Notes under the pieces: model-generated
Seen by the model: the letters and a program-made list of their open reading frames with translations, nothing else
What the model was told of the DNA's origin: nothing
Databases searched by the model: none
NCBI GenBank assembly: GCA_009840115.1
Contig: VXOJ01000038.1
Span: forward strand, 1-43,844
DNA: 43,844 nucleotides
Origin: Gemmatimonadales bacterium
Lineage (GTDB): Bacteria > Gemmatimonadota > Gemmatimonadetes > Palauibacterales > Palauibacteraceae
Reading direction: 5' to 3'
In this document: positions 17,256 through 26,106 of the stretch, one piece after another
How the letters are laid out: the number at the start of each line of letters is the position of its first letter
Position numbering within the stretch: the first letter of the stretch is position 1
Position numbers and translations under genes: made by a program

Positions 17256-18467
17256 TCAGGAAAGCTCTTCGACCCGGTGACCGAGTTCGCGGAGCCTGGC
17301 GACGATCGTCGCGACGTGGTCGTGGCCGCGCGTCTCGATCGTGAGTTCGATCCCCACCTTTCCGACCGAGATGTCCCCGAACGCGCGCGTGTGTTCGATG
17401 TGGAGGACGTTCGCGCCCTCGATCGCGACGAGCGCCGTCACCTCGTTGAGGTAGCCCGGGCGGTCGCGAACGACGACCGCGAGGCGCGCGAGCCGGCCAT
17501 CGGCCCAGAGCGCGCGGTCGATGACCCGCGACACGAGGTTCATGTCGATGTTGCCGCCCGACAGGATGCAGACGGTGACATCGGACGGGCCGAACTCGAC
17601 CTTTTCCTCGAGGACGGCGGCCACGGACACCGCTCCGCCGCCCTCCACGACGAACCTCTCGGATTCGAGGAGGAAGAAGATCGCGCGCGTGATCTGTTCC
17701 TCCTCGATGAGGACGACGTCGTCCACGAGCGTCGCCAGGTGAGGGAAGGCGAGGTCGCCGATCCGCTTCACGGCGATGCCGTCCGCGAGCGTGTCGGAGT
17801 TCTCCAGGTGTACGGGCTTCCCGGCGGCCAGCGACTCCCGGGCCCCCGGCGAGGCCGCGGCCTCCACGCCGATCACGCGCACGTTGGGCCGCTGCGCCTT
17901 CACCACGGTCGCGATGCCGGAGATCATCCCGCCTCCTCCGACCGGGACGATGACCGTCGTGAGGTCGGGCACCTGTTCGAGGATCTCCAGCCCTATCGTC
18001 CCCTGGCCCGCCATCACGTCGAGATCGTCGAAGGCGTGGACGGGCGTGAGTCCCTCCTCGCGGGCCAGGCGGTCGACGAGCGCCATCCCGTCGGAGAGGG
18101 TTTCCCCGGTCTGAATCACGCGGGCGCCGTAGCCGCGCGTGTGGGCGACCTTGATGAGGGGCGCGTGCGTGGGCATCACGATGGTACACGCGATCTCCAG
18201 CCGGGAGGCGTGATACGCGAGGGCCTGGGCGTGATTCCCGGCGCTGGCCGCGACGACACCGCCCTCGCGGGCGGCCGAGCCGAGGCGCAGGAGCTTGTGG
18301 AGCGACCCCCGATCCTTGAACGACCCGGTGCGCTGCCGGAACTCGGTCTTGAGATGGAAGCGCCCCTCGGCGCGCGCCTCGAGGGCGAAGGACTGCGGGC
18401 AGGTGGTCCGCGCCACTCCGGACCGGATCCGTTCACGCGCCGCGACGACATCTGAGTTCGTGAGCAT
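17256..18467 (-). CDS. ilvA: Threonine ammonia-lyase with C-terminal ACT domain
   Basis: 403 residues from ATG 18467. A second in-frame ATG at 18485 sits in an 11-base duplicate of the same start context, so the start is not settled. Fold-type II PLP enzyme: the PLP lysine is Lys51 in RTGSFKDRG, followed by SAGNHAQ (75-81) and the phosphate loop GGGGM (177-181). An ACT regulatory domain occupies about 327-403 (VRDRPGYLNEVT). The reaction is threonine to 2-oxobutanoate and ammonia, the entry to isoleucine synthesis. The short, single-ACT form is typical of TdcB/IlvA-type enzymes from many phyla; serine dehydration is also possible. No branched-chain synthesis genes adjoin it, apart from a LeuB-type gene 15 kb away. 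Confidence 0.9.
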   Translation of the reverse strand: MLTNSDVVAARERIRSGVARTTCPQSFALEARAEGRFHLKTEFRQRTGSFKDRGSLHKLLRLGSAAREGGVVAASAGNHAQALAYHASRLEIACTIVMPTHAPLIKVAHTRGYGARVIQTGETLSDGMALVDRLAREEGLTPVHAFDDLDVMAGQGTIGLEILEQVPDLTTVIVPVGGGGMISGIATVVKAQRPNVRVIGVEAAASPGARESLAAGKPVHLENSDTLADGIAVKRIGDLAFPHLATLVDDVVLIEEEQITRAIFFLLESERFVVEGGGAVSVAAVLEEKVEFGPSDVTVCILSGGNIDMNLVSRVIDRALWADGRLARLAVVVRDRPGYLNEVTALVAIEGANVLHIEHTRAFGDISVGKVGIELTIETRGHDHVATIVARLRELGHRVEELS

Positions 18468-18530
18468 GGCAGTCGATTTGAGCATGGCAATCAAGACCCG
18501 GCTGACGGTAACGGGGTTCCGTGGCCGGCG

Positions 18531-19583
18531 TCAGGACGCGAGGCGCCGCAGCCGGTCGATCGCGCCGGCGGCGTCGAGGCGGGTCAGGTCGATCGCGTGT
18601 CCATCGTCCGCGCCCTCCTCGAGCCAGCGGCCGACCATCGCGCTGGGCACGGATTCCCGCGGGGAAAGCACGGTGGGCGCCCGCAACTCCGCCACTCGCA
18701 CGGCGTAGCAGGCGTTTTCCACGGCCCGCTCCCAGGCGCCCTCGACCCACGCCACGCGGCGCCTCCGCAGCACCTGTCCGCGCGCCACGGGCTGGAGCAT
18801 CCGGTGCGCCGCGTCGAGCCCGGGGAGCACGATAAGCCAGGAGTGCGGTTCCGCTTCCGGCTCCAGCAGAAACCGAAGTTCCTCGAGTTCCTCGATCCAT
18901 TCGAGACGAAGTTGCGCCGCCGCCGCCCGCTCGAACTCCAGCCTGTCGGAGGCGGCGTCTCGCGCCTCGGCGAAACGGTCCATGAGTTCCCAGGCATAGC
19001 CCGGGTCGGCGAGCAGGCGCCCGGCGGCTTCCGCCTGCCGCCGATACGCGTTGAGCCCCACGCGGCGCGCGCAGGGCGCGGTGCAGAGGTCCATGTCGAA
19101 CTGCATGCACGGGCTCCGCGCCGGGTCCGGGCGCAGGGACTCGGCGCAACTCCGCAGCCGGACGATCTTCTCCACGAGGCGACGGATGCGCTCGGGCAGC
19201 CGGCGACTCCAGAAGGGGCCGACATAGCGGGCCTCGGCCCGGCGCGGCCGGCGCACGACCCGCAGCCGGGGGAAGGGTTCGTTGCGTTGCAGTTCCAGAT
19301 ACCAGCCGGCGTCGCGCCGCTTGAGCGCCTTGTTGTAGGGCGGACGCTGGCCGAGGATGCGCTCCGCCTCGATGAGTCGCGCCTCGAGGTCGCTCCCGGT
19401 CGGGTGTGCCTCGACGCCCCGCGCGATCCGCAACATCTCGGCCAGCCGCTCGTTCGAAGGCCCGCCCGAGTAGAAGTAGCCCCGCACGCGCCGCCGCAGG
19501 TTCACGCTCTTCCCCACGTAGAGGGGATGCCCGTGCGCATCCACGAAGACGTAGACGCCCGGCGTCGCGGGAAGGTCGGGCAC
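18531..19583 (-). CDS. GIY-YIG nuclease, Cho/UvrC N-terminal-like
   Basis: At least 350 residues. The GIY-YIG domain is at the N-terminus: GVYVF at 9-13, LYVGKS at 21-26, the Arg-rich NLRRRV, the metal-binding Glu72 in LIEAE, then RPPYN. A UvrC-type cysteine cluster follows (C..R..PC...C..PC) and then a helical region. The RNase H-like nuclease and HhH domains of full UvrC (about 600 residues) are absent. The best comparison is Cho, which makes the 3' incision in nucleotide excision repair. GTG 19583 is the first ordinary start in frame, but its upstream context has no ribosome site. A strong AGAGGAGG is 37 bases further up, with an in-frame ATC seven bases after it (19613). Confidence 0.82.
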   Translation of the reverse strand: MPDLPATPGVYVFVDAHGHPLYVGKSVNLRRRVRGYFYSGGPSNERLAEMLRIARGVEAHPTGSDLEARLIEAERILGQRPPYNKALKRRDAGWYLELQRNEPFPRLRVVRRPRRAEARYVGPFWSRRLPERIRRLVEKIVRLRSCAESLRPDPARSPCMQFDMDLCTAPCARRVGLNAYRRQAEAAGRLLADPGYAWELMDRFAEARDAASDRLEFERAAAAQLRLEWIEELEELRFLLEPEAEPHSWLIVLPGLDAAHRMLQPVARGQVLRRRRVAWVEGAWERAVENACYAVRVAELRAPTVLSPRESVPSAMVGRWLEEGADDGHAIDLTRLDAAGAIDRLRRLAS

Positions 19584-19620
19584 CCATTCCGGAACCGGCG
19601 TCGCGCGCGCGATCGCGAGA

Positions 19621-19628
19621 CCTCCTCT
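19621..19628 (-). promoter_or_regulatory. Strong Shine-Dalgarno without an ordinary start codon
   Basis: AGAGGAGG on the minus strand. Seven bases downstream the nuclease frame reads ATC GCG CGC; the first GTG is 37 bases away. It decides between a GTG start at 19583 and a rare ATC start at 19613, which would add ten residues before the conserved domain. No other minus-strand frame offers an ATG, GTG or TTG at a normal distance. Confidence 0.5.
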
Positions 19629-19779
19629 GTCTTCAACCTTCGGTTTCCCGTGGCCCGGCCGGCCGTGGGACGGGCAATGTCCGCTTCGGGTTGTCTTCGG
19701 TCAAGCGGCGGGGGGACGCCGGCCTCGCGTGCGCCGGCCCGTTTGGCCGCGGCGCGCCGGCCGCGCATATTCGGCCGCC

Positions 19780-20745
19780 ATGATCGCGCTCATCACCGGC
19801 ATCACGGGACAGGACGGCTCCTACCTGGCCGAGTTCCTGCTCGACAGGGGGTACGAGGTGCACGGCGTCGTGCGCCGTTCCTCGGTGGAGAAGTACGACC
19901 GCATCTCGCATCTCCGAGACCGGGTCACGCTCCACCAGGCGGACCTGCTCGACCAGTTGTCGCTCATACGCGTGCTCGAACGCGTGGAGCCCAGGGAGGT
20001 GTACAACCTCGCGGCGCAGTCCTTCGTGCCCACCTCCTGGGACCAGCCGCTGCTGACGGGTGAGTTCACGGCGCTGGGCGTCACGCGCATGCTCGAGGCG
20101 ATCCGCGCGGTCGACCCCGCGATCCGCTTCTACCAGGCCTCCTCCTCGGAGATGTTCGGGAAGGTGCGGGAGACGCCTCAGAACGAGGACACGCCCTTCT
20201 ATCCGCGCAGCCCGTACGGCGTCGCGAAGGTGTACGGCCACTTCATCACGGTGAACTACCGGGAGAGTTACGACCTGTTCGCGACGAGCGGGATCCTCTT
20301 CAACCACGAGAGCCCCAGGCGGGGCCGCGAGTTCGTCACGCGCAAGGTGAGTTGGGAGGCGGCCCGCATCCACGGCGGCCTCGTCGACCGTCTGTCGATC
20401 GGGAACCTCAGGGCGGAGCGCGACTGGGGATTCGCGGGCGACTACGTGGAGGCGATGTGGCTCATGCTTCAGGCGGAGACGCCGGAGGACTACGTGATCG
20501 GGACCGGCGTGACGAACTCCGTCCAGCGGCTCATCGAGATCGCCTTCGACGAGATCGGACGCGACTGGCGCGAGCACGTGGAGCAGGATCCCGCGCTCCT
20601 TCGGCCGGCAGAGGTCGAGCGGCTCTGCGCCGACCCGTCGAAGGCAAAGCGGCAACTGGGCTGGGAACCCCGAATGTCGTTCGAGGAGATGATCCGCCTC
20701 ATGGTGCGAACCGACATCGAGCGGATCGACGCCGGGGCCGGCTAG
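19780..20745 (+). CDS. gmd: GDP-mannose 4,6-dehydratase
   Basis: 321 residues. Extended short-chain dehydrogenase: NAD(P) motif GITGQDG at 7-13 in the Gmd-specific form [16 protein letters not shown], catalytic SSSEMFG at 121-127 and Y146-x3-K150 (SPYGVAK). The FNHESPRRG and [14 protein letters not shown] blocks are close to signature for Gmd. It converts GDP-mannose to GDP-4-keto-6-deoxymannose, precursor of GDP-fucose, GDP-rhamnose or GDP-perosamine in surface polysaccharides. Length is slightly short of the usual 345-370 residues, without an obvious gap in the core. Its neighbours are LPS export and assembly genes, but it is transcribed convergently with lptG. The second enzyme of the pathway is not in the window. 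Confidence 0.92.
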   Translation: MIALITGITGQDGSYLAEFLLDRGYEVHGVVRRSSVEKYDRISHLRDRVTLHQADLLDQLSLIRVLERVEPREVYNLAAQSFVPTSWDQPLLTGEFTALGVTRMLEAIRAVDPAIRFYQASSSEMFGKVRETPQNEDTPFYPRSPYGVAKVYGHFITVNYRESYDLFATSGILFNHESPRRGREFVTRKVSWEAARIHGGLVDRLSIGNLRAERDWGFAGDYVEAMWLMLQAETPEDYVIGTGVTNSVQRLIEIAFDEIGRDWREHVEQDPALLRPAEVERLCADPSKAKRQLGWEPRMSFEEMIRLMVRTDIERIDAGAG

Positions 20746-20772
20746 CCCGGCCGGTCCGGTACGGGCCGCTAG
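20742..20772. terminator. Imperfect hairpin between gmd and lptG
   Basis: CTAGC/GCTAG pair at the two ends, with a partial GC-rich continuation interrupted by a bulge. Both stop codons (TAG on each strand) lie inside the arms. Weak alone; listed because it occupies a convergent junction. Confidence 0.3.
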
Positions 20773-21845
20773 GTCCGCAGTTTCGCGAAGAGCAGGAGGC
20801 CGGCGCCGGCGAAGATGATGTTGGGCAGCCAGGCCGCCGCCGCCGGTGACAGCGCTCCTCCGGCGCCCATCGCTTCGGCGATGCGGATCAGAGTCAGGAA
20901 GAGGATCGTCGTCCCGAGCGCGATTCCGATCGAGGTCGGCGCGCCGCCCCGCTTGTTGCTGTGCGCAAGCGGTATGCCGAACACGGCGATCACGAGGCAG
21001 ATGAAGGGGAAGGCGATGCGCAGCGAGCGAGACGTTCTCAGCCCGTTCGTCGTGCCGCCCGACCGCTCGACGGATTCGATGAGGCGTCCCAGTTCCGCGT
21101 AGCGCATCTCGTCCGGTTCCTTGGGTCTGGCCTGCAGCTCCTCGGGCGTCTCGTCCAGTTGCCGCACGAACAGTTCGGCGAACTCGAAGGCGGACTCTTC
21201 CTCCGGGCCGCGGAACTCCCGCATCCACCCCTGCTGGAGCACCCAGCGAGCGGACACCGAGTCGTACCGTGCGACATTGGCCGTGATGTGTACCGTGGGG
21301 AAGTCGGGTTCCGATCCTCTCCGCTCGATCTGCACGTCGTCCATCCGACCCTCGCGCGTGTCGAGCAGCCGCGCCTTGTACACGAGGCCGTCGTCGCCCC
21401 GGTAGACGAACGAGTTCCGGATCGTCTGGCTGCGGGCCTCCTCCTGTTCGAGGACTTCGGCCGATTTCCGCTTCGTCACGGCGACGAGTTCCGTGAGACC
21501 GAGCGCGACGAAGCTGAGCAGCGTGGCGCCGCAGAGAATCGGGAAGACGAGGCGGTAGAAGGAAACGCCGCCCGCCTTGGCGGCCGCGACCTCGAAGTGC
21601 CGGGACATGGAGGCCACCGTGAACACGGACCCGAGCAGGGCGGCGATCGGGAATCCGAGCAGCGACTGGTACGGAAACTCGTACACGTAGTGGAGGGCGA
21701 TCTGGGACCAGGTCGACCCCTGGTCGAGGAACCGGTCGAGGTTGTCGGCGATGTCGATGACCATGAAGAGGAAAGGCACGCCGAGGGCACAGGCCGCGAA
21801 GATCCTCAGGAACTGGGAAAGGACGTACCGGTCGAGCAGCTTCAC
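20769..21845 (-). CDS. lptG: LptG-like LPS export permease (YjgP/YjgQ family)
   Basis: 358 residues, GTG start at 21845, four bases after the lptF stop. The permease layout is clear: three N-terminal membrane helices (starting LLDRYVLSQFLRIF), the coupling-helix region SMSRHFEVAAAKAGGVS, a periplasmic beta-jellyroll domain at about 130-260, and three C-terminal helices ending WLPNIIFAGAGLLLF. With LptF and the ATPase LptB it extracts lipopolysaccharide from the inner membrane and passes it to LptC/A. Assignment as G rather than F is by order and by the shorter, standard length. It is translated with lptF. Confidence 0.88.
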   Translation of the reverse strand: MKLLDRYVLSQFLRIFAACALGVPFLFMVIDIADNLDRFLDQGSTWSQIALHYVYEFPYQSLLGFPIAALLGSVFTVASMSRHFEVAAAKAGGVSFYRLVFPILCGATLLSFVALGLTELVAVTKRKSAEVLEQEEARSQTIRNSFVYRGDDGLVYKARLLDTREGRMDDVQIERRGSEPDFPTVHITANVARYDSVSARWVLQQGWMREFRGPEEESAFEFAELFVRQLDETPEELQARPKEPDEMRYAELGRLIESVERSGGTTNGLRTSRSLRIAFPFICLVIAVFGIPLAHSNKRGGAPTSIGIALGTTILFLTLIRIAEAMGAGGALSPAAAAWLPNIIFAGAGLLLFAKLRT

Positions 21846-21849
21846 GGCG

Positions 21850-23349
21850 TCAGCGCATCACCTTCGTGGAGCGCGCCAGGGCCACGAGCCCGGCGGCGCC
21901 GAAGATGACGTTCGGGGCCCACATCGCCCACAGCGGCGAGATCCAGAGGCGGTCGGCGAGCCGCTCGCCCCCGATGAGGGACACGTAGTAGGCCCCGAAG
22001 ATGCCCAGGCTGACGCCGACGACGAGCGCGACGCCGCCGCGCGGGAACCGGACGGCGATCGGGGCGCCGAGGAGGACGAAGACGATGCACGCGGCCGGGA
22101 TCGTCCCCTTCTTGTGAATCTCGACCCAGTACTGGTTGATCCGCCGCAGGCCCGTGACCTCGCGCTCGGCGTACGACTGGAACTGGTTCGCGGCATCGGA
22201 GGCGGAGTAGAAGCGGCGGGCCGCGCTCTCGGCGACCTGTGTCGTGGAATCCGGGGCGGCGGCTTCCTGCGCGGGTCCCGGCTCGATCTCGCGTCGCGCG
22301 GGCGCCTCCGGTGGCGCGGGGAGGCCATCTCTCCGGCGCTCCAGGTCGACGATGTCATCCCTCCGGTCCGCGATATAATCCGCCGGGTCGGGGACGTCGC
22401 TCTGCCCGGCCTCGGCGCCGCCCGCCGGCCCGTCCCAGGGATCCGGCGCGTCCGCGAGAGGTTGCTCGAAGTCCAGCAGCATGCGGGTGATGGCCTGCGC
22501 GTACACGAGGCTCTCCGAGCGCGCCGCGTCCGCCATCTGCGCCCCGCGATCCGCCTCCACGCGCATGTCGGCGATGTTCATCTCCCGGTCGCCGCGAATG
22601 GCTGCGGTATCGCGCTCGAGCCCGTTCGCCACATCCGGGATCTTGAGCAGCATCCGCTCGAAGGCGATGCGCCGGAAGGCGTGCGGACGCTCGTTCATGC
22701 GTACCTGGACGACGCCGTCCTCGAGGTCGAAGTAGAGGTCTTCCCCCTCCTCCGAGAAGCCCATCTTCCCGCGGGTCGCGTAGATGGAGCGGCTCTCCTG
22801 GCCGTTCCGCTCATCGTAGATCGCGACGTCGTGCACCACGCTCTCCTCCCGGTCGATCATGCCGGGATGGACGTAGACATAGGACGGGAGCACTTCGTTG
22901 ATCGTATGTTCCCGAAGGTTGAAGGTCGGCTTCTTGCGGCCGATCCCCGTGAGCAGCACCTGCAGGTGATGATTCGACTGCGGCAGGACCGTGTTGTTGA
23001 ACCAGGTCATTCCGCCGGCGAGGATGACGGCACAGACGAGGAGCGGGGCCATCACGCGCGACAGGGGGATGCCGCTCGCCTTGACGGCGGTGATCTCGAA
23101 GTCGCCCTCCATCCGGCTGAAGACGTAAAGGACCGCGATGAGCACGGCCATCGGCAGGGTCTGCGCGAGGATGAAGGGGATCGAGTAGACGAAGACCTCG
23201 GCGATCACCGCCCACTCGAGGTCCTTGCCGATGAGCCGCTCGAAGCGCTTGCTCACCTGGTCGAGGAGGAGCAGCACCGTGGTGCCGATGACGGCAAAGA
23301 TGAACGGCCCGGCGTGACGGCTCAGGATATAGCGGGTGAGAGTTCGCAT
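21850..23349 (-). CDS. lptF: LptF-like LPS export permease with a long insertion
   Basis: 499 residues, against about 350-400 for ordinary LptF. The N-terminal helices begin LTRYILSRHAGPFIFAV, and SRMEGDFEITAVKASGI is the coupling-helix motif shared with LptG. The periplasmic jellyroll covers about 130-250. A region at about 295-380 is rich in Pro, Ala, Asp, Glu and Arg, and has no counterpart in usual family members. The C-terminal helices begin near GTIPAACIVFVLLGAP. Start ATG 23349 lies in GGCGATG, a poor ribosome site. It is first of the lptFG pair and diverges from the GT9 gene across 106 bases. Confidence 0.88.
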   Translation of the reverse strand: MRTLTRYILSRHAGPFIFAVIGTTVLLLLDQVSKRFERLIGKDLEWAVIAEVFVYSIPFILAQTLPMAVLIAVLYVFSRMEGDFEITAVKASGIPLSRVMAPLLVCAVILAGGMTWFNNTVLPQSNHHLQVLLTGIGRKKPTFNLREHTINEVLPSYVYVHPGMIDREESVVHDVAIYDERNGQESRSIYATRGKMGFSEEGEDLYFDLEDGVVQVRMNERPHAFRRIAFERMLLKIPDVANGLERDTAAIRGDREMNIADMRVEADRGAQMADAARSESLVYAQAITRMLLDFEQPLADAPDPWDGPAGGAEAGQSDVPDPADYIADRRDDIVDLERRRDGLPAPPEAPARREIEPGPAQEAAAPDSTTQVAESAARRFYSASDAANQFQSYAEREVTGLRRINQYWVEIHKKGTIPAACIVFVLLGAPIAVRFPRGGVALVVGVSLGIFGAYYVSLIGGERLADRLWISPLWAMWAPNVIFGAAGLVALARSTKVMR

Positions 23350-23455
23350 CGCCCCGAGATTACTGTGTTTTCGGGCCGTTGTCAGCCCGGGCGGGTCTTT
23401 CAGGGGCCGGTTCAGCCCCGCGGATTCTTCACCGTCCGCCAACTTCTGTACCGGA

Positions 23456-24517
23456 ATGCAGCCGGATAGATCCCTGCGGGTCGCGGGCGCTGCGCCGCGG
23501 CGGGTCGCCATCGTGCTCATGAGCGCGGTGGGAAGCACCGTCCAGGGGATGCCCATCATCGCGTCCCTCCGGCGGGCGTGGCCCGGCACGCACATCACCT
23601 GGGTGCTGCAGCCGGGCCCGGCGACCCTGATGGCCGGCCGGCCGGACGTGGACCGGATCCTGCTCTTTCACCGAAGTCTCGGCGTCCGCGCCTATTCCCG
23701 CTTTCGGCGCGAGGTGGCGGGAGAGACGTTCGATCTCGTCATCTGTCTGCAACCGAACTTCAAGGGAGGGATGGTCACGCGTCTCCTGCGCGCCCCGGAG
23801 CGCCTCGGCCACGATCGCGCGCGCGCCCGCGACCTGAGCTGGGTGGCCACGAACCGCCGCATCCCGCCGGCCCCCGTGGCCCACATTCAGGACGAACTGT
23901 TCGAGTTCCTCGATCACCTCGGCGTCCCGCGATGCCTCGAGTGGCGCTTTCACTTCACGGCGGAGGAACGCCGGGTTTCGGCGCGGTGGCGGGAGCGATT
24001 CTCCCGCCCGGTCCTGGCGGTCGTGCCGCGGAGTTCGAACGCCCGCAGGAACTGGACCCTCGAGGGGACGGCGCGGGTAATCGACATGGCGGCCGGCGAT
24101 CTGGGTCTCCAGCCCGTCCTCCTGGGAGGAGACTCCGAGGAGGAACTGCGGGATGCCCGCCGCCTCGGGGAATTGTGCGGGGCTCCGCCGCGCGTCGCGC
24201 TGGGCGGGACGCTGAGGGAGCTGGCGGGCCGGCTCGACGCGAGCGACCTCGTGCTGGCGCCGGACACGGGTCCTCTGCACATGGCGGTGGCGCTGGGGAC
24301 GCCGACCATCGGACTGTACGGGTACACGGACCCCAGACGCAGCGGTCCCTACGGCCGATTCACGGATCTCACGGTGGACCGGTTTCGCGCCTCGGCCGGC
24401 TCCGACGGCGAGAGAATGCCGTCCCGGGCCACCCGTCGCGGACGCATGTCGAGGATCCGCGTCGAGGACGTCGTGCTTAAGCTGGAGCGGGCCATCCGCT
24501 CCTGTCTGAACAGCTGA
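23456..24517 (+). CDS. Glycosyltransferase family 9 (heptosyltransferase-like)
   Basis: 353 residues from ATG 23456. The GT9 pattern is clear: VGSTVQGMPIIASLR near the N-terminus replaces the usual GD-hydrophobic motif. Then come LVICLQPNFKGG, the mid-protein SSNARRNWTLE (donor-site region) and the C-terminal APDTGPLHMAVALGTPTIGLYG, with Asp270 and His275. Members such as WaaF/WaaC add heptose to the LPS inner core, in the cytoplasm at the membrane surface. It opens the plus-strand envelope operon and lies ten bases before the PorX-like gene. The sugar donor cannot be read from the sequence; gmd nearby leaves deoxyhexose possible. Confidence 0.85.
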   Translation: MQPDRSLRVAGAAPRRVAIVLMSAVGSTVQGMPIIASLRRAWPGTHITWVLQPGPATLMAGRPDVDRILLFHRSLGVRAYSRFRREVAGETFDLVICLQPNFKGGMVTRLLRAPERLGHDRARARDLSWVATNRRIPPAPVAHIQDELFEFLDHLGVPRCLEWRFHFTAEERRVSARWRERFSRPVLAVVPRSSNARRNWTLEGTARVIDMAAGDLGLQPVLLGGDSEEELRDARRLGELCGAPPRVALGGTLRELAGRLDASDLVLAPDTGPLHMAVALGTPTIGLYGYTDPRRSGPYGRFTDLTVDRFRASAGSDGERMPSRATRRGRMSRIRVEDVVLKLERAIRSCLNS

Positions 24518-24527
24518 AAGGCGGCAC

Positions 24528-26102
24528 ATGACCGAAGGGACGAAGACCGTGGCGGGCCGGATCCTGTGGGTGGACGACGAAGTCGACCTGCTGCGTCCGC
24601 ACCTCATGCTGCTGCGGTCGTCCGGGTATCACGTCGATGCCGTGATGAACGGCCAGGACGCGATGGAACTCCTGACGGCGGCTTCCTACGATCTCGTGCT
24701 GCTGGATGAGCGGATGCCCGGGCTGCGCGGGATCGAGGTTCTCGACCGCATCCGGAGCTCCGCCCCGCGCCTCCCGGTCGTGATGGTCACGAAGAGCGAA
24801 GAAGAATCGACCATGCACGAGGCGATCGGACGGCGGGCGGACGACTACATCGTCAAGCCGACGAGCCCCCGGCAGGTGCTGTCGGTCGTGACGCGGCTCC
24901 TCGCCGGCCCGGCCCTGCGCCACGAGCACATCACGCGCGACTTCTCGCGCCGCTTCGGCGAACTGCGGGAGCGGGTCTCCGCGGCGACCTCGTGGGGGGA
25001 TTGGGCCGACCTGTACTCGGAACTCGTCGACTGGGACCTGAAGCTGGAGGAGGCCGGCGAGTCGGGCCTGCGCGAGATCCTCAAGGGGCTGCACACGGAC
25101 CTGAGCCGCGGGTTCTGCGATCTCGTGGCGGACCGGTACGGGGAGTGGGTGCACGAGGGGGGCGAGCGGGGGCCGACCCTCTCGGTGGACGTGCTGCCGC
25201 GCTTCTTCCGGCCGATCCTCGACGAGGATCCGGCCGCGCTGCTCGTCGTGATGGACTGCATGCGGCTGGACCAGTGGCGGGCGGTCCTCCCCATCGTCAG
25301 CGAGTACTTCGAGATCGAGGAGGCGCTCTACGCGGGTCTGCTGCCCACCGCGACCCCGTTCGCGCGCAACGCGATCTTCGGAGGCACCTTCGCGGACGAA
25401 CTCGCCGAGAGTTATCCGGAGTGGTGGGAGAGGGGAAGCGAGATCGGCTACAACTCGTTCGAGGATGAACTCTTCGAGCGGCACATCCACGAACTGACCG
25501 CGTCGCGGATCCCCGTGCACTACGAGAAGATCTTCTCGGCCCAGGAGAGCGAACCCATGCTGGCGCGGCTCGGCGGTTACCTGTCGTCCCCTTCGGCCAC
25601 GGCACTCGTGTTCGGCTTCGTGGACATGCTCACGCACGGGCGGGCGCGGTCGCGCCTGATCTGGGAGATGGCGCAGGACACTAGCGCGCTGCGCTCGCTC
25701 ACGGTCACCTGGTTCGAGCGGTCGCCGGCGCTGAAGGCGCTCCGGCTGGCCGCGCAGCGGGGCGTCCGGGTCCTCCTCACGACGGACCACGGTTCGATTC
25801 ACTGCCGGCGGCCCGCCACGATCTACGCCGGACGCGACGCGTCGACGAGCCTGCGCTACAAGATCGGCGACGACATGAAGGTGGAGAACCCGGCCGCCGT
25901 CATGTCGACTTCGGACGCGGACGAATGGCGGCTGCCTCCCGGCGGGATGAACAAGACCTTCGCCCTCTGCCGCGAGGACTACTTCTTCGTCTATCCGACG
26001 AGGCTGCGGGAATATCAAAACCGGTATCGGGACAGTTTCCTGCACGGCGGGGTGAGCCCCGACGAGATGGTGCTTCCGGCCGCGCTGCTCACGCCGCGGT
26101 GA
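24528..26102 (+). CDS. porX: PorX-like response regulator with PglZ phosphodiesterase domain
   Basis: 524 residues. The N-terminal receiver domain (about 10-125) has the acidic pair Asp16-Asp17, phospho-acceptor Asp60 (LLDERMPG), Thr88 and Lys110 (KPTSP), so it should be phosphorylated by a histidine kinase. The helical linker is at 130-230. The C-terminal PglZ/alkaline-phosphatase-like domain has candidate metal and catalytic residues Asp243 (MDCMRLDQW), Thr276 (TATPFARNAIF), Asp366 and His370 (FVDMLTH), and Asp420-His421 (TTDHGS). This matches PorX of Bacteroidota, which regulates type IX secretion and cleaves nucleotide substrates. No kinase gene adjoins. It lies ten bases after GT9 and four before the ABC exporter, so it is co-transcribed with LPS genes. 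Start has AAAGGCGG upstream. Confidence 0.88.
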   Translation: MTEGTKTVAGRILWVDDEVDLLRPHLMLLRSSGYHVDAVMNGQDAMELLTAASYDLVLLDERMPGLRGIEVLDRIRSSAPRLPVVMVTKSEEESTMHEAIGRRADDYIVKPTSPRQVLSVVTRLLAGPALRHEHITRDFSRRFGELRERVSAATSWGDWADLYSELVDWDLKLEEAGESGLREILKGLHTDLSRGFCDLVADRYGEWVHEGGERGPTLSVDVLPRFFRPILDEDPAALLVVMDCMRLDQWRAVLPIVSEYFEIEEALYAGLLPTATPFARNAIFGGTFADELAESYPEWWERGSEIGYNSFEDELFERHIHELTASRIPVHYEKIFSAQESEPMLARLGGYLSSPSATALVFGFVDMLTHGRARSRLIWEMAQDTSALRSLTVTWFERSPALKALRLAAQRGVRVLLTTDHGSIHCRRPATIYAGRDASTSLRYKIGDDMKVENPAAVMSTSDADEWRLPPGGMNKTFALCREDYFFVYPTRLREYQNRYRDSFLHGGVSPDEMVLPAALLTPR

Positions 26103-26106
26103 CGCG

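Noticed and set aside
17256..18467. Threonine synthase or serine racemase instead of threonine ammonia-lyase
   Set aside because: The C-terminal ACT domain and the SFKDRG/SAGNHAQ/GGGGM set fit the ammonia-lyase best.
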